This document shows, piece after piece, positions 34,158-44,119 of a stretch of 64,000 nucleotides of DNA; position 1 is the stretch's first letter, and every line of letters starts with the position of its first letter. The stretch is from assembly GCF_900106675.1 (NCBI RefSeq), contig NZ_FNOB01000005.1, positions 1-64,000 of the forward strand, in the 5' to 3' direction. The position numbers and the translations under genes were made by a program. The notes below the pieces were generated by a model. That model did no database searches. It was not told the origin of the DNA and saw only the letters and a list, made by a program, of their open reading frames with translations. The stretch comes from Allgaiera indica (lineage in GTDB: Bacteria; Pseudomonadota; Alphaproteobacteria; Rhodobacterales; Rhodobacteraceae).

Positions 34158-34231
34158 CCGGCCCGGACCGCCGAAGGCCCGGGCCGGATCGAATGACGGG
34201 CGCGCGCGGACCAAGGCCGGCGCGCGCGCCC
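34158..34231 (-). promoter_or_regulatory. Two strong hairpins between the binding-protein and permease genes
   Basis: CCGGCCCGG (34158-34166) pairs perfectly with CCGGGCCGG (34179-34187). GGGCGCGCGC (34198-34207) pairs perfectly with GCGCGCGCCC (34222-34231). They begin 8 bases beyond the binding-protein stop. Such structures commonly protect the 3' end of binding-protein mRNA and lower expression of the following permeases. No T-run follows, so full termination is unlikely. Confidence 0.6.
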
Positions 34232-34238
34232 GGGGGCA

Positions 34239-35957
34239 TCACTTCTTGCGATACCAGGACTGGATGTTCCACATCTCGCTGTCCCAGGTGTTCATGATGT
34301 CGCCGCCCAGCGTGTTCGAGGCCGCCGACACCCGCCCGCGCCAGACCAGCGGCAGCATCGTGTAGGTGCTGTCGGGCTGGCCGACCGTCAGGATCGCGTT
34401 CAGCTTCTTGACGATCTCGCCGCGCTTTTCATAGTTCGCGGTCTTGCCCAGTTCGGCCACCAGCTCGTCATACTTCTTGCTGCAGAAGCGGGTGATGTTC
34501 TCGCCCTGCCACTGGGTCGCCGGACGCGGGGCCTTGTCGCAGGTGTATTGCGCGACATAGGCGCCGGGATCGGCCCCGTTGAAGTTGTTGGCGTACATCT
34601 CGACATCGGCGTAGAACTTCTGGAACGTATCGGGCGAACCGGGATCGCCGCCGAAGAACACCGAGGCGTTGATGTTCTTCAACTCGGTATCAACCCCGAT
34701 TTCCTTCCACCATTGCTTGATGATCGCCTGGAACTGCTGGCGCACCGCGTTGGTCGAGGTCTGGTAGCTCAGCACCAGCTTCTTGCCGTCCTTGTGACGG
34801 TAGCCGTCCGAGCCCATCTTCCAGCCGGCCTCGTCCAGAAGCTTCTTCGCGCCGGCGATGTTCTGCTTCAGGCAAGAGGTGTTGTTCGCGTCGGCGAAGT
34901 TGGCCGGCGCCGGGATCCAGTTGCAGGTGGGCTTGCCCATCTTGCCATAGCCGATCTGGGTCAGCACGTTGCGGTCCAGCGCCATCGACAGCGCCTCGCG
35001 CACCCGCTTGTCCGACAGGAACGGGTTCGGACGCTTGGCGGTGGAACGTTCGTCCGCCGGCAGACTGGAGGACGGATCGGTCAGGTTCAGCTGCAAGCGC
35101 TCGACCAGGGTGCCGAAGCCGATCATCAGCTTGCCCTTGCCGTCCTTGGTCATGTCCTCCAGCACCTTGGGCGACAACTGCAGGTTCCAGCCGTAATCAT
35201 ATTCGCCGGTCTGCAACACCGCCCGGGCCGAGGCCATGGCGCTGCCGCCGCCCTTGAAGTTGACCTTGGCGAAATGCGGCTCGTCCGGGACGCGGTAGTT
35301 GGGGTTCGCCTTGAACTGGATCACGTCGTTGGGCTTGAACTCGGTCACCTCGAACGGGCCGGTGCCGATCGGGTTGAAGTTCGCCTCGGTGCAGGTCGGG
35401 GCCTTGGCGCCCATGCAGTTCTCGAACTGCTTCTTCTGCAGGATCGGCGATTCCGAACTGACGAAGGGGCCGTAGGGAACTGGCTGCGGCTCCTTGAAGG
35501 TAATCTTCACGGTCAGCGGATCGACTTCCTCGATCGACTTCACGCCCTCGAAATGCGAAAGCTGCGCGCAGCCGCCCTGGGGATCCATGCAATATTTGCC
35601 GGTGAACACCACGTCGGCGGCGGTCACCGGGCTGCCGTCGGACCACTTCAGCCCCTTCTTCAGATGCCAGGTGATCGACTTCAGATCCTTCGAGATGCCG
35701 CCGTTCGCCACGGTCGGGATATCGGCCGCAAGCCGCGGGAACAGCTTGCCGTCCTGGTCATAGCCCGCCAGCGGCTCCAGCACGATCGACGAGGATTCCA
35801 CATCCTTCGTGCCGCCCGACAGATAGGGGTTCAGGATCGACGGCGCCTGCCAGTAGATGATGTTGACGGTGCCGTCGGCGCCGCGCCCTTCTGCGTGGGC
35901 CACGGGCGCCAGCGCCAGGGCTGCAGCGGCCCCCATTAAGGCCAGTTTGATCTTCAT
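34239..35957 (-). CDS. Periplasmic peptide-type substrate-binding protein (SBP family 5)
   Basis: This 572-residue protein has a Sec signal peptide KIKLALMGAAAALALAPVAHA (cleavage after residue 22). The mature protein is a family 5 solute-binding protein, with GLKWSDGSPVTAADVVFTGK near residues 98-117 and NPIGTGPFEVTEFKPND near 190-206. Relatives bind oligopeptides, nickel, opines or plant-derived oligosaccharides. Several cysteine pairs (CMDPQGGC, CMGAKAPTC, CNW-SCLK) suggest disulfides. Ligand unknown. It lies third in the operon, after both ATPase genes, which is not the usual order. Confidence 0.9.
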   Translation of the reverse strand: MKIKLALMGAAAALALAPVAHAEGRGADGTVNIIYWQAPSILNPYLSGGTKDVESSSIVLEPLAGYDQDGKLFPRLAADIPTVANGGISKDLKSITWHLKKGLKWSDGSPVTAADVVFTGKYCMDPQGGCAQLSHFEGVKSIEEVDPLTVKITFKEPQPVPYGPFVSSESPILQKKQFENCMGAKAPTCTEANFNPIGTGPFEVTEFKPNDVIQFKANPNYRVPDEPHFAKVNFKGGGSAMASARAVLQTGEYDYGWNLQLSPKVLEDMTKDGKGKLMIGFGTLVERLQLNLTDPSSSLPADERSTAKRPNPFLSDKRVREALSMALDRNVLTQIGYGKMGKPTCNWIPAPANFADANNTSCLKQNIAGAKKLLDEAGWKMGSDGYRHKDGKKLVLSYQTSTNAVRQQFQAIIKQWWKEIGVDTELKNINASVFFGGDPGSPDTFQKFYADVEMYANNFNGADPGAYVAQYTCDKAPRPATQWQGENITRFCSKKYDELVAELGKTANYEKRGEIVKKLNAILTVGQPDSTYTMLPLVWRGRVSAASNTLGGDIMNTWDSEMWNIQSWYRKK

Positions 35958-35997
35958 TTATCCTCTCCTCGTTGGTTGTGCTCTTATCGCCTCGAGC

Positions 35998-37062
35998 TTA
36001 CGCGCCGGTTGCTCCGGCGTCTTGGGTCATGTCCGGGTCATAGAGGTGGCAGGCCACATAGTGGCGCGGCTGGACCTCGCGGAAGACGGGTTCGACATCC
36101 TTGCAGATCGGCAGCACCTTGGGGCAGCGGGTGCAGAAATTGCAGCCCTTCGGCGGATTGGCGGGCGAAGGTACGTCGCCCGACAGGATGATCCGCTCGC
36201 GCCGGGTCTCGACCGCCGGGTCGGGGTCGGGCACCGCCGACAGCAGGGCCTCGGTATAGGGGTGCAGCGGCGTGGAATAGAGCGCCTCGCGCGGCGCCAG
36301 TTCTGCCATCTGGCCCAGATACATCACCGCGACCCGGTCGGCGATATGGCGCACCATCGACAGATCGTGGCTGATGAACAGATAGGTCAGGCCCAGCTTT
36401 TCCTGCAGCTCTTCCAGCAGGTTGACCACCTGCGCCTGGATCGACACGTCAAGCGCCGCGATCGGCTCGTCGCAGACGATGAACTTCGGGTTCAGCGCCA
36501 GCGCCCGGGCGATGCCGATGCGCTGCCGCTGCCCGCCCGAGAATTCGTGCGGATAGCGGTTGGCAAAGGTGCGGTTCAGACCGACCGCATCCATCAATTC
36601 ATAGATCCGCGCCAGCTTTTCCTTCTTCGACAGCCGGGTGTGTTCGTCCAGCGGCTCGGATATGATCGAGGCCACGGTCATGCGGGGGTTGAGGCTGGCC
36701 TGCGGGTCCTGGAACACCATCTGCATCGTGGTGCGCATCCGGCGCAGGGTGCGGGCATCGGCGCGCGCCACCTCCTGGCCGTCGATCTTCACCACGCCGT
36801 CGGTGACCTCGTAAAGCCGCAGCAGCGCGCGCCCCGTCGTCGATTTGCCGCAACCAGATTCGCCCACCAGGCCAAGGGTTTCGCCCTCGTAAATGTCGAA
36901 GCTGACATTATCGACGGCCTTCACGTCGCCGACATGGCGGCGCAACAGCCCCGAGGTGATCGGGAAATACATCTTCAGGCCGCGCACCTCGACCAGCTTG
37001 CGCCGGGGATCGGTGTCATGCCCGGCCAGCGCGCCGCCGGCCCCCTCGCCTGCGTCAAGCAT
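35998..37062 (-). CDS. Peptide-type ABC transporter ATPase (OppF/DppF-like)
   Basis: A 354-residue ATPase with Walker [10 protein letters not shown] near residues 63-71, signature [15 protein letters not shown], and Walker [13 protein letters not shown]. The C-terminal oligopeptide-transporter domain has the four-Cys segment [14 protein letters not shown], which in relatives binds a [4Fe-4S] cluster. The start at 37062 has AGGAGAGG upstream and overlaps the preceding ATPase gene by 8 bases. An in-frame upstream reading lies in that gene. Pairs with the OppD-like subunit. Confidence 0.9.
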   Translation of the reverse strand: MLDAGEGAGGALAGHDTDPRRKLVEVRGLKMYFPITSGLLRRHVGDVKAVDNVSFDIYEGETLGLVGESGCGKSTTGRALLRLYEVTDGVVKIDGQEVARADARTLRRMRTTMQMVFQDPQASLNPRMTVASIISEPLDEHTRLSKKEKLARIYELMDAVGLNRTFANRYPHEFSGGQRQRIGIARALALNPKFIVCDEPIAALDVSIQAQVVNLLEELQEKLGLTYLFISHDLSMVRHIADRVAVMYLGQMAELAPREALYSTPLHPYTEALLSAVPDPDPAVETRRERIILSGDVPSPANPPKGCNFCTRCPKVLPICKDVEPVFREVQPRHYVACHLYDPDMTQDAGATGA

Positions 37063-38062
37063 CGGCCTCTCCTTGGGTTGCGGCGTCCCAGAAACAGGCG
37101 ACGTCATGGCCGTTCGCGCCGACCGGCCGGCGCCGGGGATTTTCCGCGCCGCAGCGCGCGAAGGCATGGGCGCAGCGGTCGCGGAACGAACAGGCCGAGG
37201 GCGCGGCCATCAGGATCGGCGGCTGGCCCTCGATCACGTTCAGCTTCGGCTCGCGCGCGCCATGCACCTTGGGCACGGTCTTCAGCAGGGCGCGGGTATA
37301 GGGATGCTGGGGGTTGGCGAAAAGTTCGCGCGCCGGGGCCTGTTCGACCACCTGGCCGCCATACATCACCATCACCCGGTCCGCGATGCCGGCGATCACC
37401 CCCAGATCATGGGTGATCCAGACGATCGCCATGCCCAGTTTCTCGCGCAGCTCCTTCACCAGCTCGATGATCTGGGCCTGGATCGTCACATCCAGCGCGG
37501 TGGTGGGTTCATCGGCGATCAGCACCTTCGGGTCGCACGCCAGCGCGATCGCGATCATCACCCGCTGCCGCATGCCGCCGGAAAACTGGTGCGGGTAATC
37601 CTTCAGCCGCGGCCGCGCATCGGGAATGCCGACCAGTTCCAGCAATTCGACCGCGCGATCGCGCGCCCGGGCCTTGGACAGGCCCATGTGCTTGCGCAGC
37701 GGCTCCATCAGCTGGAAGCCCACGGTGAACACCGGGTTCAGGCTGGTCATAGGATCCTGAAAGATAAAGCCGATCCGCGCGCCCCGGATCTTGCGCAGTG
37801 TCTCTTCGCTGGCGGTGCGCAGATCATGGCCGTCGAACAGGATCTGGCCGTCGCTGACATTCGCCGGCGGCGAGGGCAGCAGGCCGATCAGCGACATCAT
37901 GGTGACCGACTTGCCCGAGCCGCTTTCCCCGACCACGCCCAGCAGTTCCCCGGGGCGCAGGTGAAAGCTGACCGAATTCACCGCGTGAACCTGTCCGCCG
38001 CGTGTCCGGAACACGGTCTTCAGGTCCTTGACTTCAAGGACGGGAAGCGCCCCATCGGGCAT
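37055..38062 (-). CDS. Peptide-type ABC transporter ATPase (OppD/DppD-like)
   Basis: A 335-residue ATPase and first gene of the operon D-F-A-B-C. Walker A is GESGSGKSV near 44-52, signature [15 protein letters not shown], Walker [15 protein letters not shown]-terminal Cys-containing oligopeptide domain ([14 protein letters not shown]) matches the Fe-S bearing subunit type. GGAGAGT precedes the ATG at 38062. An AT-rich leader with a TGTT-centred short palindrome (AAACC/GGTTT) lies just upstream, at about 38075-38088. Confidence 0.9.
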   Translation of the reverse strand: MPDGALPVLEVKDLKTVFRTRGGQVHAVNSVSFHLRPGELLGVVGESGSGKSVTMMSLIGLLPSPPANVSDGQILFDGHDLRTASEETLRKIRGARIGFIFQDPMTSLNPVFTVGFQLMEPLRKHMGLSKARARDRAVELLELVGIPDARPRLKDYPHQFSGGMRQRVMIAIALACDPKVLIADEPTTALDVTIQAQIIELVKELREKLGMAIVWITHDLGVIAGIADRVMVMYGGQVVEQAPARELFANPQHPYTRALLKTVPKVHGAREPKLNVIEGQPPILMAAPSACSFRDRCAHAFARCGAENPRRRPVGANGHDVACFWDAATQGEADA

Positions 38063-38402
38063 ATGATACTCTCCAAACCTGTTGGTTTTATTTTGTTTTT
38101 GCCGTGCCCGGATGTGGGCTCCGCGGCCGCCTTTCGGGAAGTGTTAGCAATTTTCCACAGCGGGGCAAGAAACTTTCTTGTCCGGTGGGTCAAGGTTTTG
38201 CGGACGCTCATCGATAGGGCAGCGGCCTTGACCTTGGACCATTGGCGCCGCAGGCTCTGCATGGAAAGCATGACGCATCTCCCGCAGGTTCCCCGATGAA
38301 GCGATCGCCGGCGCTTGGCTCCTGTTGCCCACCCGCCGCACACGGTGCGGGGGGCGCGTCGGTTACGCGCGCGATTCGCCCCCGCCCGGCGGCGGTGCTG
38401 CG
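38063..38402. other. 340-bp divergent intergenic region between the peptide importer and the DadA-like oxidase
   Basis: No gene is supported. It should hold promoters for both directions. The importer side has an AT-rich leader (about 38068-38100), and a perfect palindrome CAAGAAA-C-TTTCTTG lies at 38166-38180. A TTGACC hexamer on the minus strand lies near 38190, without a convincing -10. Confidence 0.5.
38166..38180. promoter_or_regulatory. Candidate operator palindrome upstream of the peptide importer
   Basis: CAAGAAA and TTTCTTG flank a single C: a perfect 15-bp inverted repeat about 105 bp ahead of the first importer gene. It has the form of a dimeric regulator site; the regulator is unknown. 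Confidence 0.35.
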
Positions 38403-39773
38403 ATGACGGCGGGCCACACGACGGCCTTTCCCTTTTCCCTGCCGGCCCAGCCGGAACATGCGGCGATCCCGCCGGCGCGTGCCGATGTGGTGGTGATCGG
38501 CGGCGGCATCATCGGGGTGATGAGCGCCTGGTACCTGCGCGAACGCGGCCTGTCGGTGGTGCTGTGCGAAAAGGGCCGGATCGCGGCCGAGCAAAGCTCG
38601 CGCAACTGGGGCTGGGTGCGCCAGCAGGGGCGCGATCCGGCGGAACTGCCGATCATGATCGAATCGATGCGCCTGTGGCGCGGGCTGGCGGCCGAGGCCG
38701 GGGGCGATCTGGGCTTTCGCCAGACCGGGGTTCTTTACATCGCCAACCGTCCCGCCGATCTGGCCCGACATGAGGCCTGGGCGAAGATCGGGGGCGAGCA
38801 CGGCCTTGATACAAGGATGCTGAGCGCGGCCGAAACGCGCGCGATGCTGCGCGATCCCGGCGATTGGCCGGGCGGGCTGGCGGGCGGGATGTGGACGGCC
38901 TCGGACGCGCGGGCCGAGCCCTGGATCGCGGTGCCGGCGCTGGCGCGCGCCCTGGCGCGGCGCGGCGCGGTGGTGGCCGAGGCCTGCGCGGTGCGCGCCC
39001 TGGACATCGCCGGCGGCCGGGTGGCGGGGGTGGTGACCGAACGCGGACGCATCGCCTGCGACACCGTGGTGCTGGCGGGCGGCGCCTGGTCGGCGCTGTT
39101 CCTGGGCCGCCACGGCGTGACGATCCCGCAGCTTTCGGTGCTGTCCTCGGCCGCCGCGACGGTGCCCCTGCCCGAACATTTCGCCGGTGCCGCCGTGGAC
39201 CGGCACCTGGCCTTTCGGCGCCGCGCCGATGGCGGCTATACCCTGGCGCCTGGCGACTTCCATGAGGTTTTTCTGGGCCCCGACGCCCTGCGCCACGCGC
39301 GCCGCTTCCTGCCGCATGTTCTGGCCGACCCTCCGGGCCACCGGATCCTGTCAGCCGCGCCTGCGGGTTATCCCGACGCCTGGCGCACCGCGCGCCATTG
39401 GGGCACCGAAGAGGTCACGCCCTTCGAGCAGGTGCGAATCCTCGATCCCCGGCCCAATCCGCGCGCCCTGGCCAGGGCGGCCGAGGCCTTCGGACGCGCC
39501 TTTCCCACGCTGGGGCGGCCGCGCCTGGCGCGGGCCTGGGCGGGGATGATCGATACCATGCCCGATGTGGTGCCGGTGGTCGATCAAATGCCCGACCTGC
39601 CGGGTCTGGTGGTGGCGACCGGATTTTCCGGGCATGGTTTCGGCATCGGCCCCGGCATGGGGCGCGTCGTGGCCGACGTGGTGGCGGGGCGGGCGGCAGG
39701 GCATGATCTGTCGCGGTTCCGTTTCGCGCGCTTCAGCGACGGGTCGAAACCGGTCGTCGGGCCCGCCTTGTGA
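38403..39773 (+). CDS. DadA-like FAD-dependent amine/amino-acid oxidoreductase
   Basis: This 456-residue DAO-family flavoenzyme has the dinucleotide fold VVVIGGGIIGVMSAWYLRERG at about residues 30-50. The SSRNWGWVRQQGRDPAE segment is typical of D-amino-acid dehydrogenase or sarcosine-oxidase-like proteins, and a C-terminal TGFSGHGFGIGPGMGR flavin-binding loop follows. It would oxidise an amine or amino acid and pass electrons to O2 or a carrier. It is divergent from the peptide-type importer, which suggests import of an amino-acid derivative followed by oxidation; that link is inference. No signal peptide. Confidence 0.82.
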   Translation: MTAGHTTAFPFSLPAQPEHAAIPPARADVVVIGGGIIGVMSAWYLRERGLSVVLCEKGRIAAEQSSRNWGWVRQQGRDPAELPIMIESMRLWRGLAAEAGGDLGFRQTGVLYIANRPADLARHEAWAKIGGEHGLDTRMLSAAETRAMLRDPGDWPGGLAGGMWTASDARAEPWIAVPALARALARRGAVVAEACAVRALDIAGGRVAGVVTERGRIACDTVVLAGGAWSALFLGRHGVTIPQLSVLSSAAATVPLPEHFAGAAVDRHLAFRRRADGGYTLAPGDFHEVFLGPDALRHARRFLPHVLADPPGHRILSAAPAGYPDAWRTARHWGTEEVTPFEQVRILDPRPNPRALARAAEAFGRAFPTLGRPRLARAWAGMIDTMPDVVPVVDQMPDLPGLVVATGFSGHGFGIGPGMGRVVADVVAGRAAGHDLSRFRFARFSDGSKPVVGPAL

Positions 39774-39782
39774 GCGCGGCGG

Positions 39783-39832
39783 CGGGGGCGCTGCCCCCTG
39801 CGCCCCCGGAGTATTTGGACCAAGATGAAGAG
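39783..39832. repeat. Rhodobacterales-type 3' intergenic repeat, copy 4
   Basis: GGGGGCGCTGCCCCC hairpin, then CCGGAGTATTTGGACCAAGA followed by TGAAGAG. It begins about 10 bases after the oxidase stop. Confidence 0.7.
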
Positions 39833-39955
39833 CGCGAAACACCGCCCAGCTTCGTGCTGGCCACATTTCCCGCAGCCGGCGCGGTCACCCTGGGCGGCAA
39901 TGGCGTGGGTTCGACAGGCCCCGCGCCGGGCGATCCGCCCGGCGCGCAGCGCAGA

Positions 39956-41389
39956 TCAGTCCAGATGGCCGATCAGCTTGCTTACGCTGTCCTTCGCGTC
40001 ACCATAGAACATCCGCGTGTTCTCTTTGTAAAACAGCGGGTTCTCGATGCCTGAATAGCCGGTGCCCTGGCCGCGTTTCGACACGAAGACTTGCTTGGCG
40101 CGCCACACTTCCAGCACCGGCATCCCGGCGATCGGCGAGTTCGGATCCTCTTGCGCAGCAGGATTGACGATGTCATTCGAGCCGATCACGATCACCACAT
40201 CGGTGTCAGGGAAATCCTCGTTGATCTCGTCCATCTCAAGCACGATATCATAGGGCACGCGGGCCTCGGCCAGCAGCACGTTCATATGCCCCGGCAGTCG
40301 CCCGGCGACCGGATGGATGGCGAAGCGCACCGTCTTGCCCTGGCCGCGCAGCTTGCGCGTCAGCTCGCTGACTGCCTGCTGCGCCTGGGCCACCGCCATG
40401 CCGTAGCCCGGCACGATGATCACCGTGTCGGCCTCTTTCAGGGCGTTGGCCACCGCATCGGCCTCGATCGCGACCTGCTCGCCCTCGATCTCCTGCGCGG
40501 GACCGGTGGTGTTGCCGAAACCGCCCAGGATCACGCTGATGAAGCTGCGGTTCATCGCGCGGCACATGATGTAGCTGAGGATCGCGCCGGAGGACCCCAC
40601 CAGCGCGCCGGTGACGATCAGCAGATCGTTGCCCAGGCTGAAGCCGATCGCCGCCGCGGCCCAGCCGGAGTAGGAGTTCAGCATCGACACCACCACCGGC
40701 ATGTCGGCGCCGCCGATGCCCATGATCAGGTGATAGCCGATGAAGAAGGCCAGCGCCGTCATCAGCACCAGTGCCCAGCCGCCGGCGCCGTTCATGAACA
40801 GCAGCAAGAGCAGCACCGACAGCGCCGCCGCGCCGGCGTTCAGCATATGCCCGCCGGGCAGCTTATTAGCCTTGGAATTGACCTTGCCCGCCAGCTTTCC
40901 GAAGGCCACGACCGAGCCGGTGAAGGTCACCGCGCCGATGAACACGCCCAGGAACAGCTCGACCCGCATGATGGATTGCTCGACCGGCGACTTGTGCGCC
41001 ACGATCGCGGCGAAACCGGTCAGCGCCTGGCGCGCCTCGGGCCCGATCCCCTGCACATGCAGCAGGTCGAGATAGGCGTTATAGCCAACGAAAACCGCCG
41101 CCAGGCCGACCAGCGAATGCATCGCCGCCACCAATTGCGGCATCTCGGTCATCTGGACCTTGTTCGCGACATACCAGCCGATCACCCCGCCGCCGGCGAT
41201 CAGCACCAGCGACGGGAACCACAGCCCCGATCCGGGGCCGAACAGCGTGGCCAGCACGGCCAGGGCCATGCCCACCATGCCGTACCAGACCGCGCGCTTG
41301 GCACTTTCCTGGCCCGACAGCCCCCCCAGCGACAAGATGAACAGAACCGCGGCCACGACATAGGCGGCGGTGGAGAAACCTGTTTCCAT
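39956..41389 (-). CDS. pntB: NAD(P) transhydrogenase subunit beta
   Basis: A 477-residue subunit of the proton-translocating transhydrogenase, which uses the proton gradient to reduce NADP+ with NADH. About nine helices (residues 1-270) form the membrane domain. The C-terminal domain III binds NADP(H), with [33 protein letters not shown] and [12 protein letters not shown]...[11 protein letters not shown]. The ATG at 41389 lies 13 bases beyond the pntA stop. A TTG-initiated longer reading overlaps pntA and is rejected. Confidence 0.96.
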   Translation of the reverse strand: METGFSTAAYVVAAVLFILSLGGLSGQESAKRAVWYGMVGMALAVLATLFGPGSGLWFPSLVLIAGGGVIGWYVANKVQMTEMPQLVAAMHSLVGLAAVFVGYNAYLDLLHVQGIGPEARQALTGFAAIVAHKSPVEQSIMRVELFLGVFIGAVTFTGSVVAFGKLAGKVNSKANKLPGGHMLNAGAAALSVLLLLLFMNGAGGWALVLMTALAFFIGYHLIMGIGGADMPVVVSMLNSYSGWAAAAIGFSLGNDLLIVTGALVGSSGAILSYIMCRAMNRSFISVILGGFGNTTGPAQEIEGEQVAIEADAVANALKEADTVIIVPGYGMAVAQAQQAVSELTRKLRGQGKTVRFAIHPVAGRLPGHMNVLLAEARVPYDIVLEMDEINEDFPDTDVVIVIGSNDIVNPAAQEDPNSPIAGMPVLEVWRAKQVFVSKRGQGTGYSGIENPLFYKENTRMFYGDAKDSVSKLIGHLD

Positions 41390-41402
41390 CAGACCCGCCC
41401 CC

Positions 41403-42977
41403 TTACGATTTCTGGAACATGGCAAGCATCCGGCGCGTCACCAGGAAGCCGCCGAAGATGTTGATCCCGGCCATGAAGATCGCGATCGCCGCCAGCAGCG
41501 TCACCACCGCCGAGCCCGAGCCGATCTGCAACAGCGCGCCGAGGATGACGATCGACGAGATCGCGTTGGTCACCGCCATCAGCGGCGTGTGCAGGCTGTG
41601 CGCAACCCCCCAGATCACCTGGAAGCCGATGAAGCACGACAGCACGAAGACGATGAAGTGCTGCATGAAGCTTGGCGGCGCCACCAGCCCGACGCCCAGC
41701 AGCAGCACCGCGCCGATGCCGATCAGCGTGACCTGCCTGCGGGTCTGCTCCTTGAAGGCGGCCAGTTCCTGCGCGCGGCGTTCCTCGGGCGTCAGTTCCC
41801 TGGGCTTCTCCTTCGGCTTTTGCGCCGCGATGGCCTTCACCTTGGGCGGCGGCGGCGGGAAGGTGATCTCGCCCCCGTGCGTCACGGTGGCGCCGCGGAT
41901 CACGTCGTCTTCCATGTTGTGGACGACCTGGCCATCCTTGCCCGGCGTCAGATCCGCCATCATGTGGCGGATGTTGTTGCCATAAAGCGTCGAGGCCTGG
42001 GTCGCCATGCGGCTGGGGAAATCAGTGTAGCCGACGATGATCACGCCATTGTCGCTGACCACCTTCTGGTCGGGCACGGTCAGGTCGCAATTGCCGCCCT
42101 TCTCGGCGGCAAGGTCCACCACGACCGATCCCGGCTTCATCGCCTCGACCATGTCGCGCAGCCACAGCTTCGGCGCGTCGCGGCCCGGGATCAGCGCCGT
42201 GGTGATGACGATGTCCATCTCGGGCGCCAGTTCGCGGAACTTCTCCAGCTGCTTTTCGCGGAACTCGGGGCTCGACGGCGCGGCATAGCCGCCCGTGGCG
42301 GCGCCGTCCTGGGCCTTCTCCTCGAAATCGAGGAACACGAATTCCGCCCCCATCGATTCGATCTGCTCGGCCACCTCGGGGCGCACGTCGAAGGCATAGG
42401 TGATCGCGCCCAGGCTGGTCGAGGTGCCGATCGCCGCCAGCCCCGCGACGCCGGCGCCCACCACCAGCACCTTGGCCGGCGGCACCTTGCCCGCCGCCGT
42501 CACCTGGCCGGTGAAGAAGCGGCCGAAATTGTTCGCGGCCTCCACCACGGCGCGGTAGCCCGCGATATTGGCCATCGACGACAGCGCGTCCATCTTCTGG
42601 GCGCGGCTGATGCGCGGCACCATGTCCATGGCGATGACATTGGCGCCGCGGGCCTTGCAGGCCTCCAGCAGATCGGGGTTCTGCGCCGGCCAGAAGAAGG
42701 AAATCAGCGTCTGGCCCTTCTTCAGGCGCTTCACCTCCACCGGCTCGGGGCCGCGCACCTTGATGACCACATCGGCCTCTTTCCACAGCGCGGGCGCGGT
42801 CTTGACGATCGCCACGCCCGCCGCCTCATAGGCCGCGTCCTCGAACCCCGCCGCCGCGCCGGCGCCGGTCTCGATCACGCATTCATAGCCCAGCTTCTGC
42901 AATTGCCGCGCCGAATCCGGCGTCATCGCCACCCGTGCCTCGCCGGCAACGATCTCCCTTGGTGCCCCGATCTTCAA
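41403..42977 (-). CDS. pntA: NAD(P) transhydrogenase subunit alpha
   Basis: The fused alpha subunit (524 residues) has the NAD(H)-binding domain I ([19 protein letters not shown] at the N-terminus, [15 protein letters not shown] near 177) joined to four C-terminal helices. In some alphaproteobacteria these parts are separate genes; here they are one. TTG at 42977 is preferred as start because GGGGAG lies seven bases upstream and homology begins at [12 protein letters not shown] at 43016 is an in-frame alternative without such a site. Forms an operon with pntB. Confidence 0.94.
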   Translation of the reverse strand: MKIGAPREIVAGEARVAMTPDSARQLQKLGYECVIETGAGAAAGFEDAAYEAAGVAIVKTAPALWKEADVVIKVRGPEPVEVKRLKKGQTLISFFWPAQNPDLLEACKARGANVIAMDMVPRISRAQKMDALSSMANIAGYRAVVEAANNFGRFFTGQVTAAGKVPPAKVLVVGAGVAGLAAIGTSTSLGAITYAFDVRPEVAEQIESMGAEFVFLDFEEKAQDGAATGGYAAPSSPEFREKQLEKFRELAPEMDIVITTALIPGRDAPKLWLRDMVEAMKPGSVVVDLAAEKGGNCDLTVPDQKVVSDNGVIIVGYTDFPSRMATQASTLYGNNIRHMMADLTPGKDGQVVHNMEDDVIRGATVTHGGEITFPPPPPKVKAIAAQKPKEKPRELTPEERRAQELAAFKEQTRRQVTLIGIGAVLLLGVGLVAPPSFMQHFIVFVLSCFIGFQVIWGVAHSLHTPLMAVTNAISSIVILGALLQIGSGSAVVTLLAAIAIFMAGINIFGGFLVTRRMLAMFQKS

Positions 42978-43032
42978 CCGCGCTCTCCCCGATCCGAAAG
43001 TCCCATTCGTTCGCACGAATGTATCGGCGCAG

Positions 43033-43061
43033 CTTTAGCACTGCGCAACAATATTTCGCAA
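43033..43061 (-). promoter_or_regulatory. Candidate pntAB promoter
   Basis: On the minus strand, TTGCGA (43061-43056) and CTAAAG (43038-43033) are 17 bases apart, 56 bp ahead of the chosen pntA start, in an AT-richer patch. Confidence 0.4.
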
Positions 43062-43084
43062 GTAGACACGAAAATCTCGCCCCG

Positions 43085-43528
43085 TCAAAGCCAGCGCCGC
43101 ACCCGCGCGGCCCATTCATGATAGGCGGCGCCGAATTGCGCCTCCAGCCGTGCCTCTTCGTCGCGGATGTAGCGCCGGGCGATGAACGCCATGAACAGCG
43201 GCACCAACAGCAGCGCCAGCGGCGCGTCCAGCCACAGCGCCGCCCCCGTCAGCACCATCGCATCGCCCAGATAGATCGGGTTGCGCGACAGGCGGAACAC
43301 GCCCCCGGTGACCAGCGCGCTGGGGTCGCGGCGCGGAATGAAAGTGGTGCGCCCCAGCAACATCTGCGCCAGCGCAAGCCCCATCAGCCCAAGCCCCGCC
43401 AGAACCACCGCCCCCCCCAGCCCCTGCCCGACGACCCCGAAAGGATGCCATGGTATCATCAGCGCCAGCGCCCAGGCCAGCGCCAGGAAGATCGCCAGCC
43501 ACAGCGGCGGAATGTCGATCTCACGCAT
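43085..43528 (-). CDS. Isoprenylcysteine methyltransferase-like (ICMT/PEMT-type) membrane protein
   Basis: A 147-residue protein with three to four hydrophobic segments and the C-terminal pattern RLSRNPIYLGDAMVLTG followed by RRYIRDEEARLEAQFGAAYHEW. This pattern marks small membrane methyltransferases that use S-adenosylmethionine. The substrate in bacteria is generally unknown. The start at 43528 comes after a copy of the 3' repeat that separates it from tadA. A farther ATG at 43543 lies within that repeat. Confidence 0.78.
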   Translation of the reverse strand: MREIDIPPLWLAIFLALAWALALMIPWHPFGVVGQGLGGAVVLAGLGLMGLALAQMLLGRTTFIPRRDPSALVTGGVFRLSRNPIYLGDAMVLTGAALWLDAPLALLLVPLFMAFIARRYIRDEEARLEAQFGAAYHEWAARVRRWL

Positions 43529-43538
43529 GCTCTTTACC

Positions 43539-43586
43539 TTCATCTTGGTCCAAATACTCCGGGGGTCTGGGGGCAGCGCCCCCAGC
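43539..43586. repeat. Rhodobacterales-type 3' intergenic repeat, copy 5
   Basis: TTCATCTTGGTCCAAATACT, then CCGGGGGT and the hairpin CTGGGGGC-AGC-GCCCCCAG. On the minus strand it begins directly at the tadA stop codon, so the hairpin probably serves as its terminator. Confidence 0.72.
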
Positions 43587-44045
43587 CTACCCGTCCCGCC
43601 GCCCGGCGAAGAACCCGCGCAGCAATTCCGCCGCCGCATCGGCCCCGATCCCGTCATAGACCTCGGGCACATGATGGCTCTGCGGATGGGCGAAGACCCG
43701 CGGCCCCTGCGCCACCCCGCCAGATTTCGGATCCGCGGCACCATAATACAACCGCGCGATGCGCGCCTGGGAAATCGCCGCCGCACACATCGGACAGGGT
43801 TCGAGCGTGACATAGAGCACATGACCCGGCAAGCGTTCCGACCCGGCCGCCGCGCAGGCCGCGCGCAGCGCCAGGATCTCGGCATGGGCGGTGGGATCGG
43901 CCAGTTCGCGGGTGCGATTGCCGGCCCGCGCCACGACTTCCCCGCCCGGGGTCACCACCACCGCGCCCACCGGCACCTCGCCGCGGGCGGCCGCGGTGCG
44001 GGCCTCGGTCAGGGCCAGATCCATGTGGCTGGTAAATCGGCTCAT
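43587..44045 (-). CDS. tadA: tRNA adenosine(34) deaminase
   Basis: TadA converts A34 to inosine in tRNA-Arg(ACG). The 152-residue protein has the zinc and catalytic residues in order: His54 and Glu56 in TAHAEILAL, then Cys84 and Cys87 in EPCPMCAAAI. The ATG at 44045 has AGGAAGGCGG upstream; a longer frame to 44102 lacks support. It is divergent from the pseudouridine synthase gene, with 74 bp between starts. Confidence 0.93.
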   Translation of the reverse strand: MSRFTSHMDLALTEARTAAARGEVPVGAVVVTPGGEVVARAGNRTRELADPTAHAEILALRAACAAAGSERLPGHVLYVTLEPCPMCAAAISQARIARLYYGAADPKSGGVAQGPRVFAHPQSHHVPEVYDGIGADAAAELLRGFFAGRRDG

Positions 44046-44119
44046 GCCGCCTTCCTGCCCCGGCCCGCGCCCCCGCGCAAGCCGCTTTCGCCCGGGCCGC
44101 ATCGGCGCTAGAAGACAGC

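Noticed and set aside
38185-38215. Minus-strand TTGACC near 38190 as the importer promoter
   Set aside because: No acceptable -10 hexamer follows at 16-18 bases, so it was not listed as a promoter.
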